A stretch of DNA of 64,000 bases from an uncultured Bacilli bacterium (GTDB lineage: Bacteria; Bacillota_I; Bacilli_A; RF39; UBA660), in the NCBI GenBank assembly GCA_934101575.1, contig CAKORJ010000002.1, positions 200,076 through 264,075 on the forward strand, in the 5' to 3' direction. Shown piece by piece: positions 57,881 through 64,000 of this stretch. Under the pieces are notes generated by a model. The model was not told the DNA's origin. It made no database searches and worked only from the letters and a program-made list of their open reading frames with translations. The position numbers were made by a program, and so were the translations under genes. Every line of letters begins with the position of its first letter. The first letter of the stretch is position 1.

Positions 57881-57916
57881 CAAGGGCACTGTCAATTTTG
57901 ATGGAGCCCTATTTTT
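57881..57916 (+). terminator. Intrinsic terminator after fic
   Basis: AGGGC (57883-57887) pairs with GCCCT (57906-57910), with inner TCAA/TTGA pairing, followed by a T run. Confidence 0.75.
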
Positions 57917-57956
57917 CTTTTTCTAAGAAAATAGAATCTGTTAGAAAATATAAGTA

Positions 57957-57965
57957 TGGTATAAT
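57957..57965 (+). promoter_or_regulatory. Extended -10 element for the hipA-like gene
   Basis: TGGTATAAT at 57957-57965, 28 bases before the ATG; no good -35. Confidence 0.5.
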
Positions 57966-57992
57966 AGTATATAGAAAAGGAGATGAATTCCT

Positions 57993-59183
57993 ATGAAATG
58001 TACTTTAATGAATAAAAATAAAGAAGTAATGTTAACAGAATATGATTCTGCAACAGGAGTATTTACTAGTATTTATGATGTTTATAATATTGATTATGCT
58101 CCATATATTTTAGAAAGTTTTTATAAAAATGAAGATGTTAATGATACTTCTTTAAGAACTAATTTAAGTGAATGGTTTAAGGGAAGAGGAATACCATCTT
58201 GGAGAGATAAGCTAGACTTATTACTACATAGACTTAATATTAATGCTCCATGTGAATTATTAGATAAAGCATTTGGATTATCATTATCAGATCAATATTG
58301 GTTAAAACCAGTAGATTCTAATATTAAATATGAAGATATTAATTTCTTTGATAATGACTTTGATTATGCTGAATTTATGGAAGCGTCACTTTCTAAAAAC
58401 AGTAAGATGATTCATAATGTTACATCTTTAAAAACACCTAATAATACTACAGATGGTATGTTAAAAAAAGCATGGATTATTGAAGATGGTACAAGATATT
58501 TATTAAAAGGTGGATATAAGAATGAAACATTACAACCATTTAATGAAGTATTAGCAAGTGAAATATGCAAAAGACTAGGATTTGATTATGTAGAATACAC
58601 ACTAGATAGTTATAAAGACATGGTTGTATCAAAATGTCCTTGTTTCATAACAAAAGATACAGAACTAATTACTTGTAATCAAATAAGAAATGATATGAAA
58701 AAACATAATAGTATAGAAGATTATGAAGAATATATTAAAAAACTAGAATCAGAAGAAATAAAAGATGCAAGAGAAAAAATAGAAAATATGTATATTTTAG
58801 ATTTTCTAATTATGAATGAAGATAGACATCTTAATAACTTTGGAATAATAAGAGATGTTAATACTTTAAAGTGGTTAGATGTAGCACCAATATTTGATAA
58901 TGGTCAAAGTTTGAATATTGAATACTATGATGAAGAAGAAATGCATATTATTGGTGATGGTAAATTATTCTATGAAGTTAAACCATTTGATGAAATAATT
59001 AAAGTAGTAAAAAACATAAAAAGAATTGATATAAGTAAATTAGAAGATATTCCTGAATGGTTTGATAATTTATTACATGAATATCAAGATATAACAGGAT
59101 ATTCAGATAATAGAATTAATAAACTATGTATTTTATTAAATAGACAAATAAATAAATTAAAGAAATTAATAGAAAATGATTAG
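57993..59183 (+). CDS. HipA-like serine/threonine kinase-fold protein
   Basis: 396-aa protein with a HipA C-terminal kinase-like core: WIIEDGTRYLLKGGYKNE resembles the ATP-binding strand with its lysine; the catalytic loop is NEDRHLNNFGIIRD (D277, N282) and the metal-binding position is D302 in APIFDNGQSL. The first ~140 residues are not the usual HipA N-terminal domain. No hipB-like DNA-binding partner gene is adjacent. HipA kinases phosphorylate aminoacyl-tRNA synthetases and cause dormancy; the target here is unknown. AAAGGAGATG lies upstream. The next gene starts 15 bases later. Confidence 0.78.
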   Translation: MKCTLMNKNKEVMLTEYDSATGVFTSIYDVYNIDYAPYILESFYKNEDVNDTSLRTNLSEWFKGRGIPSWRDKLDLLLHRLNINAPCELLDKAFGLSLSDQYWLKPVDSNIKYEDINFFDNDFDYAEFMEASLSKNSKMIHNVTSLKTPNNTTDGMLKKAWIIEDGTRYLLKGGYKNETLQPFNEVLASEICKRLGFDYVEYTLDSYKDMVVSKCPCFITKDTELITCNQIRNDMKKHNSIEDYEEYIKKLESEEIKDAREKIENMYILDFLIMNEDRHLNNFGIIRDVNTLKWLDVAPIFDNGQSLNIEYYDEEEMHIIGDGKLFYEVKPFDEIIKVVKNIKRIDISKLEDIPEWFDNLLHEYQDITGYSDNRINKLCILLNRQINKLKKLIEND

Positions 59184-59198
59184 AAGTGAGGATGTAAA

Positions 59199-60098
59199 AT
59201 GTTAATAAAAAATAATAGACTATTAAAACAGTCAAATTTTAAATTAGAAAAAGACATACAATCATTTGTTGAAAAACATATCCCTGATATCTTAGGAGAA
59301 GAGTATGAATTTGTTTGTACAGAATTTTCAGTTGGAAATTTTAGAATAGATACTTTAGCTTTTAACAAGGAAACAAAATCATTTATTATTATAGAAGATA
59401 AAAAAGTTGAAAATAAAAGTTTAGTAGATCAAGGACTTACTTATTTAAAATTATTAAAAGATAGACGTGCTGATTTTATTTTAAAATATAATGAAATAAA
59501 GAAAACAAATTATAATATTAATGACATAGATATTTCTCAGTCTAAAGTTATATTTTTTTCACCTTACTATAATAAATATCAAATATATTCTTCAGATTAT
59601 CAAAATATTCCTTTTGATTTATATAAACTCACTAAATATGAAGATGATATAGTTGACATAGAAAAAATAGAAAAAACATCTAAAGAAAAATTTAATAATG
59701 AGATATTTAAAGAATTAACAAAAGAAGATAAAAATGAAATAAAAGTATATACAGAAGAAGATCACTTATCACGCGCAAGTGAAGCTTTGAAAGAAACATA
59801 CGAGGCATTAAAAGATAAAATATTAGAATTAGGGGATATAGATATTGATGTAAAAAAAGTTTATATTGCTTTTAAAGGAAGAAGAAATATTGTTGATATT
59901 GAAGTGATGCAAAAGAAACTAATTGTATTTATAAATGTAAAAAAAGATATTTTAAATGATCAAATGAATATTCTATCAGACATTTCAAACATAGGTCATC
60001 ATGGTAATGGAGATTATAGTATTGATATATATAAACAAGATGATATAGACATGATAATTCCATTTATAAAGAAATCATATGAGATAAATAAAAAATAG
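59199..60098 (+). CDS. DUF5655-type protein with PD-(D/E)xK nuclease-like domain
   Basis: 299-aa protein commonly seen next to type I restriction genes. The N-terminal half resembles a PD-(D/E)xK nuclease: FRIDTLAF gives D51 and FIIIEDKKVE gives E66 with K68. The C-terminal ~110 residues (SRASEALKETYEALKDKIL to the end, with IGHHGNGDYSIDI) match the DUF5655 pattern as I remember it. No membrane segment. GTGAGG lies before the ATG; likely cotranscribed with the hipA-like gene. Nuclease activity is inferred from the motif. Confidence 0.75.
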   Translation: MLIKNNRLLKQSNFKLEKDIQSFVEKHIPDILGEEYEFVCTEFSVGNFRIDTLAFNKETKSFIIIEDKKVENKSLVDQGLTYLKLLKDRRADFILKYNEIKKTNYNINDIDISQSKVIFFSPYYNKYQIYSSDYQNIPFDLYKLTKYEDDIVDIEKIEKTSKEKFNNEIFKELTKEDKNEIKVYTEEDHLSRASEALKETYEALKDKILELGDIDIDVKKVYIAFKGRRNIVDIEVMQKKLIVFINVKKDILNDQMNILSDISNIGHHGNGDYSIDIYKQDDIDMIIPFIKKSYEINKK

Positions 60099-60108
60099 TT
60101 ATGTGTTA

Positions 60109-60131
60109 GAAGATTAATTTCTTCTTTTTTA
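60109..60131 (+). terminator. Intrinsic terminator before hsdM
   Basis: GAAGA (60109-60113) pairs with TCTTC (60120-60124), followed by six T residues; weak stem but good position. Confidence 0.55.
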
Positions 60132-60162
60132 TTGGAATTAAGCCAAAAAAAGACAAAATTCA

Positions 60163-60171
60163 TGATATAAT
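60163..60171 (+). promoter_or_regulatory. Extended -10 element for the hsd operon
   Basis: TGATATAAT at 60163-60171, 32 bases before the preferred hsdM start. No clear -35. Confidence 0.5.
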
Positions 60172-60203
60172 TGTAAATGAAAGTACTAGGAGTGAGGAAG
60201 TTA

Positions 60204-61772
60204 ATGAATAATAAAAAAGAGATTGAAAGAGAAGAATTGCATAAGACAATTTGGAAAATAGCAAATGAATTAAGAGGTTCAGTAGATGGATGGGATTTTA
60301 AACAATATGTATTAGGTCTATTATTTTATAGATTCATTTCAGAAAATATTGAAAATTATGTTAATGAAAATCAAAGAAAAACAGGTATTGAAGATTTTAA
60401 ATATAGAGATATTTCTGATGATGAAGCGTTACTTGGAAAAACACAAATACTTGAAGAAAAGGGATTATTTATTTTACCTAGCGAATTATTTTGTAACGTT
60501 AGAAAAAATGCTGATAAAAATGAAAATTTAAATGTAGTAATTTCTAATATATTTAATAATATTGAATCATCAGCAAGAGGAACTGCATCAGAGAATGATG
60601 TTAGAGGGTTATTTGACGATTTTACAATAGATAATAAATTGGGTAATACGGTTGATGAAAGAAACGAAAAACTTGTTAAATTATTAAATGCAATAGGGGA
60701 ATTGAATTTCGGAGATTATGAAGAAAATAAGATAGACTTATTTGGAGATGCATATGAATTTTTAATGACAATGTATGCATCATCAGCAGGCAAATCAGGT
60801 GGAGAATTCTTTACTCCTCAAGAAGTTGGAGAATTACTTGCTAAAATAGTAATAATGGATAAAACATCTGTTAATAAAGTATATGATCCTGCATGTGGTT
60901 CAGGTGGATTATTACTTAAATTTGCTAAGATACTTGGAAAAGAAAATGTAAGAGAAGGATTTTTCGGTCAAGAAATAAATCTTACAACATACAACTTAGC
61001 TAGAATAAATATGTTTTTACATAATATCAATTATAATAACTTTAGTATTGAAAGAGGAGATACATTAATACATCCAGTACATTGGAATGATGAACCATTT
61101 GACGCAATAGTATCTAATCCTCCTTATTCAATAAAATGGGCAGGCAAGTCTAATCCATTACTAATAAATGACGAAAGATTTGCTCCAGCTGGTGTATTAG
61201 CACCTGAATCAAAAGCAGATTTAGCATTTACTATGCATATGTTATCATGGTTATCACCAAAAGGTACTGCGGCTATAGTTGAGTTCCCTGGTGTACTTTA
61301 CAGAGGTGGAGCAGAACAAAAGATTAGAAAGTATATGATTGATAACAATTTTGTTGATACTGTTATTCAATTACCTTCTGATTTATTCTTTGGTACATCA
61401 ATTGCAACTTGTATATTAGTATTAAAGAAAAATAAATTAGATAATAATATATTATTTGTAGATGCATCTAATGAATTTATTAGAAATACTAATAAAAATA
61501 AATTATCAGAAGAAAACATTAATAATATAATTAGTTTATTAAAAGATAGAAAATCAGTTGAAAATAAATCCTATTTAGCTACATATAAAGAAATCAAAGA
61601 TAATGATTATAATATATCAGTTAATTCTTACTTAAGAGCAAATACTGAAGATAAAAAAATAGATATAAATGAAGTAAATAGAAAACTTGCTGAAATTGTG
61701 CCTAGACAACAACAAATTAGAGAAGAACTAGAAGAGATAATTAAAGAACTTGAGGTTGATTATCATGAGTAA
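60204..61772 (+). CDS. hsdM: Type I restriction-modification methyltransferase subunit HsdM
   Basis: N6-adenine methyltransferase subunit. From ATG 60204 it has 522 residues; an earlier in-frame ATG at 60177 lies upstream of the AGGAG/GAGGAAG ribosome sites. The N-terminal helical domain starts LHKTIWKIANELRGSVDGWD. The SAM-binding motif is DPACGSGGLLLKF (from D228) and the catalytic NPPY is at 305-308. A C-terminal coiled coil (NRKLAEIVPRQQQIREELEE) docks on HsdS. All motifs intact. It overlaps hsdS by 8 bases. Confidence 0.94.
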   Translation: MNNKKEIEREELHKTIWKIANELRGSVDGWDFKQYVLGLLFYRFISENIENYVNENQRKTGIEDFKYRDISDDEALLGKTQILEEKGLFILPSELFCNVRKNADKNENLNVVISNIFNNIESSARGTASENDVRGLFDDFTIDNKLGNTVDERNEKLVKLLNAIGELNFGDYEENKIDLFGDAYEFLMTMYASSAGKSGGEFFTPQEVGELLAKIVIMDKTSVNKVYDPACGSGGLLLKFAKILGKENVREGFFGQEINLTTYNLARINMFLHNINYNNFSIERGDTLIHPVHWNDEPFDAIVSNPPYSIKWAGKSNPLLINDERFAPAGVLAPESKADLAFTMHMLSWLSPKGTAAIVEFPGVLYRGGAEQKIRKYMIDNNFVDTVIQLPSDLFFGTSIATCILVLKKNKLDNNILFVDASNEFIRNTNKNKLSEENINNIISLLKDRKSVENKSYLATYKEIKDNDYNISVNSYLRANTEDKKIDINEVNRKLAEIVPRQQQIREELEEIIKELEVDYHE

Positions 61773-63033
61773 TATTAATGATTTGATAAAAAAGTTATGT
61801 CCTAATGGAGTTAAGTATTCTACAATTGAAAGTGTGATTGAATCTTATTCCTCAGGCCTTAATCCAAGACAAAACTTCAAACTAAATGAATATGGTGCAG
61901 ATTTGTATTATGTAACAGTTAAGGAAATGACAACAGGTAAAATTGTTTTCTCTGACAAAACTGATAGAATAACAAAAGACGCTTGGAATAAAATACAAAG
62001 TCGTTCTAAACTTGAAATTAATGATATACTTCTTAGTGGTATTGGAACTATAGGTAAAGTAGCTTTAATTGACATTCCTGTAGATAATTGGAATTGTAGT
62101 GAAAGTGTTATTATTTTGAAGCCTAGAATAAATATGATATTACCAAAATATTTGGTTCATTTGTTAAGATCAAGTAATGTACAAGAACAATGGGCTAATC
62201 AATCAGTTGGTTCTACTTTAAAAGGATTGAGAAAAGATAATGTTTTGAAAACAAAAATTGCGTTACCACCACTAGAGGTGCAAGAAGAAATAGTACAAAT
62301 TCTTGATAAATTTGGCGAGCTAGAAGCGGAGCTAGAAGCGGAGCTAGAAGCGGAGCTAGAAGCGAGAAAGAGTCAATACGAGTTTTGGCGTGGAAAACTA
62401 TGTGGAGATGATAAAAAACAATACAAAAAAGTTAAATTTAAAGATATAGCAACAATTTCAAGAGGAGGAAATTTTCAAAAGAAAGATTATATAGAAAATG
62501 GTTATCCATGTATTCATTATGGGCAAATATATACTCAATTTGGTCCTTATACAGATAAAGTGATTTCATATTTGCCAAAAGAAATATATGATAAGCAGAA
62601 AAAAGCTCATACTAATGATGTAATAATGGCTGTAACAAGTGAAAATTATGATGATGTATGTAAATCAGTTGCTTGGACTGGAAAAGAAGAAATAGCTGTA
62701 AGTGGACATAGTGCAATTATATCATCGCAACAAAATGGTAAATTTCTATCTTATTACTTCAATAGTAGTGTATTTCAAAGTAAAAAATTAAAGTATGCAA
62801 GAGGTGTTAAGGTTATTGAATTTCCACCTGAAAAATTAAATGATATAGAAATAGCGTTGCCACCAATAGAAGTTCAAAATAGAATAGTAGAAGTATTAGA
62901 TAAATTTGATACAATATGTCATGATTTTGGAATAGGACTTCCTGCTGAAAAAGAATTGAGAAAAAAGCAATATGAATATTATAGAAATAAATTATTAATT
63001 TTTGAGGAGCAATCTAATTATGAAGAAAACTAA
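61765..63033 (+). CDS. hsdS: Type I restriction-modification specificity subunit HsdS
   Basis: Sets the DNA target of the HsdRMS enzyme through two target recognition domains, about residues 15-180 and 210-385. Each is followed by a conserved helix: ALPPLEVQEEIVQILDKFGE after the first and ALPPIEVQNRIVEVLDKFDT after the second. The central spacer holds ELEA four times (185-200), encoded by four identical 12-base units. Start ATG 61765 overlaps the hsdM stop; 422 residues. Repeat number in such spacers is known to change the gap between the two half-sites in other type I enzymes. Confidence 0.92.
   Translation: MSNINDLIKKLCPNGVKYSTIESVIESYSSGLNPRQNFKLNEYGADLYYVTVKEMTTGKIVFSDKTDRITKDAWNKIQSRSKLEINDILLSGIGTIGKVALIDIPVDNWNCSESVIILKPRINMILPKYLVHLLRSSNVQEQWANQSVGSTLKGLRKDNVLKTKIALPPLEVQEEIVQILDKFGELEAELEAELEAELEARKSQYEFWRGKLCGDDKKQYKKVKFKDIATISRGGNFQKKDYIENGYPCIHYGQIYTQFGPYTDKVISYLPKEIYDKQKKAHTNDVIMAVTSENYDDVCKSVAWTGKEEIAVSGHSAIISSQQNGKFLSYYFNSSVFQSKKLKYARGVKVIEFPPEKLNDIEIALPPIEVQNRIVEVLDKFDTICHDFGIGLPAEKELRKKQYEYYRNKLLIFEEQSNYEEN
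62317..62364 (+). repeat. Four exact 12-bp tandem repeats in hsdS spacer
   Basis: GAGCTAGAAGCG occurs four times head to tail (62317-62328, 62329-62340, 62341-62352, 62353-62364). The unit is in frame and encodes ELEA, so gain or loss keeps the frame but lengthens or shortens the helix between the two recognition domains. Its GC content is clearly above that of the gene. Confidence 0.95.
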
Positions 63034-63610
63034 AGATGAAATTAAAAAAGAGCAAGAAACTTTGAACAAAAAATTACAACATTTTAATAAGTTTATTAAG
63101 CAGGGATATTCTGAATATCCAATTATTATGCAAACAAAACATTCAATAGATGTAGCCGATGATTTTAAAACTGTTGCTATAATGATATATGATAATAATT
63201 TGTCAAATGATTCTATTAAGAATAAACTTTTAAACCCTTTCGTTATGAATGCTATGTTTTCCATTGAAATTTATTTGAAAATAATTATTAAAAGTATTAA
63301 TTCATCGGTTGATAATGTTCACAATTTAAAAAAGTTGTTTGAAACAATAAAAAATGATGGGAACGATATTTATTGTGAATTAAATAATACTTATATAATA
63401 AAAACAAATAAAGATTTAAATTATTTTGCAGATGCATATCAAAATGCTTTTGAAAATTTTAGATATTCTTATGAAGGTTATAATTATGATGGATCCATTG
63501 ATTGTAGTAAAATTATGCTACGTTTTTCTCCTGATGATATTGTACCTTTATTAGTAATTTTAAGTGAATTTTGTAATGAAAATTGTAAAGAGGTGAGTTT
63601 TTGTGACTAA
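63020..63610 (+). CDS. HEPN-like protein within the hsd operon
   Basis: 196-aa protein (ATG 63020; GAGGAGC near 63003) lying between hsdS and hsdR, starting before the hsdS stop. The segment NPFVMNAMFSIEIYLKIIIK, then NVHNLKKLFETI, matches the helical core of HEPN-type proteins. A clear catalytic R-x4-6-H is not evident, so an RNase role is doubtful. An accessory or antitoxin-like role in the restriction cassette is inference. It overlaps hsdR by 8 bases. Confidence 0.65.
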   Translation: MKKTKDEIKKEQETLNKKLQHFNKFIKQGYSEYPIIMQTKHSIDVADDFKTVAIMIYDNNLSNDSIKNKLLNPFVMNAMFSIEIYLKIIIKSINSSVDNVHNLKKLFETIKNDGNDIYCELNNTYIIKTNKDLNYFADAYQNAFENFRYSYEGYNYDGSIDCSKIMLRFSPDDIVPLLVILSEFCNENCKEVSFCD

Positions 63611-64000
63611 TATAGGTTTAATAAGTGAAAATGATAATTCTACTGTATTAGCTGAATATACAGGATTAAATAGAGTAGTTACTTCTTATCAAAGTGAAGA
63701 TGCTCTTGAAAAAGAATTAATTAAAACTTTAGTTGAACAGGGATATGAAAGATTAAATATTAACTCTGAAGATGAATTAATTCTTAACTTAAGAAGACAA
63801 TTAGAAAAAATTAATAATTATCAATTTACTGATGGAGAATGGGATGATTTCTTTACTAAAGTAATTGCTAATAAAAATGATTATATTATTGAGAAAACAA
63901 GACTTATTCAAGAAGATTATAAACAAGAAATAACTCTTGATTCAGGTGAAAAGAAAAATATCTATTTAATAGATAAGAATAATATTCATAATAATAGTCT
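63603..64000 (+). CDS. hsdR: Type I restriction enzyme subunit HsdR, N-terminal part (runs off window)
   Basis: The first ~132 residues of the restriction/translocase subunit, from GTG 63603 with GAGGTGAG upstream; the frame is open to the end of the window. The text matches HsdR N-termini: VTSYQSEDALEKELIKTLVE, QGYERLNI, LNLRRQLEKINN and TDGEWDDFF. The nuclease and helicase domains lie beyond the window. It overlaps the HEPN-like gene by 8 bases, completing an M-S-(HEPN)-R order. Confidence 0.88.
   Translation, partial: MTNIGLISENDNSTVLAEYTGLNRVVTSYQSEDALEKELIKTLVEQGYERLNINSEDELILNLRRQLEKINNYQFTDGEWDDFFTKVIANKNDYIIEKTRLIQEDYKQEITLDSGEKKNIYLIDKNNIHNNS

Noticed and set aside
62317..62364. CRISPR-like repeats
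   Set aside because: Units are 12 bases with no spacers and lie in frame inside hsdS.
1..64000. Mycoplasma-type genetic code (TGA as Trp)
   Set aside because: Several conserved genes (rsmC, map, htrA) end at TGA at the expected length and Trp positions use TGG.

Overview
The window is chromosomal DNA of a very AT-rich, low-GC Gram-positive bacterium (Bacillota, class Bacilli or a close relative). The main evidence is gene order: secE-nusG-rplKA, rplJL-rsmC-rpoBC, then the S10/spc/alpha ribosomal superoperon, then truA-rplM-rpsI. TGA serves as a stop (for example rsmC, map, htrA) and Trp is TGG, so this is genetic code 11 and not the Mycoplasma code. Peptidoglycan genes (M23 hydrolase, FemX-type transferase, a CwlD-type amidase remnant) show a walled cell. 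Absence of rpmD (L30) from the spc cluster, of rpmG before secE and of rapZ before yvcK suggests a streamlined genome, perhaps an uncultured gut lineage; the exact taxon is inference.

Layout. 1-12.5 kb: cell-wall hydrolase, then translation/transcription core (SecE, NusG, L11, L1, L10, L7/L12, RsmC-like methyltransferase, RpoB, RpoC) with L1- and L10-type mRNA leaders and near-consensus promoters. 12.5-25 kb: yvcK-whiA, a lipid kinase and clpP on the minus strand, a TGS-uridine-kinase-like protein with gapA, femX on the minus strand, enolase, a cation/Ca exchanger, and two sigma-70 genes in tandem. The first sigma has lost the residues that normally read -10 and -35 boxes; the second is canonical RpoD. 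25-39 kb: an uninterrupted run of about 30 genes from rpsJ to rplQ, preceded by a conserved S10-type leader. 39-46 kb: a lineage-specific block between rplQ and the next core genes: a 550-aa coiled-coil protein with a 66-aa partner, convergent with a 1,429-aa unknown protein followed by a broken gene. 45.8-53.4 kb: an SDR enzyme, truA, a tandem pair of unknown paralogues, rplM-rpsI with an L13-type leader, an HExxH protein, a small membrane protein, an Abi/HEPN protein and HtrA.

53.5-64 kb: a defence island. It starts inside a truncated N-acetylmuramoyl-L-alanine amidase gene, where codon use shifts from T-rich to A-rich. Next comes a roughly 410-bp region with no large gene, holding a promoter, a palindrome and two terminator-like hairpins. 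It is followed by a CBASS operon (41-aa peptide, CD-NTase, standalone E2-like protein with SEC-C tail, S-4TM membrane effector), a Fic protein with a built-in inhibitory helix, a HipA-like kinase, a DUF5655-type nuclease-like protein, and a type I restriction system (hsdM, hsdS with four exact 12-bp repeats, an interposed HEPN-like gene, and the start of hsdR, which runs off the window).

The core genes form the gene-expression machinery, with leaders allowing ribosomal proteins to repress their own synthesis. The island genes appear to act as layered antiphage defence. The best candidates for undescribed biology are the divergent sigma factor, the 1,429-aa locus, and the possible attenuator leader in front of the CBASS operon. 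No tRNA, rRNA, CRISPR array, transposase or integrase was recognised.
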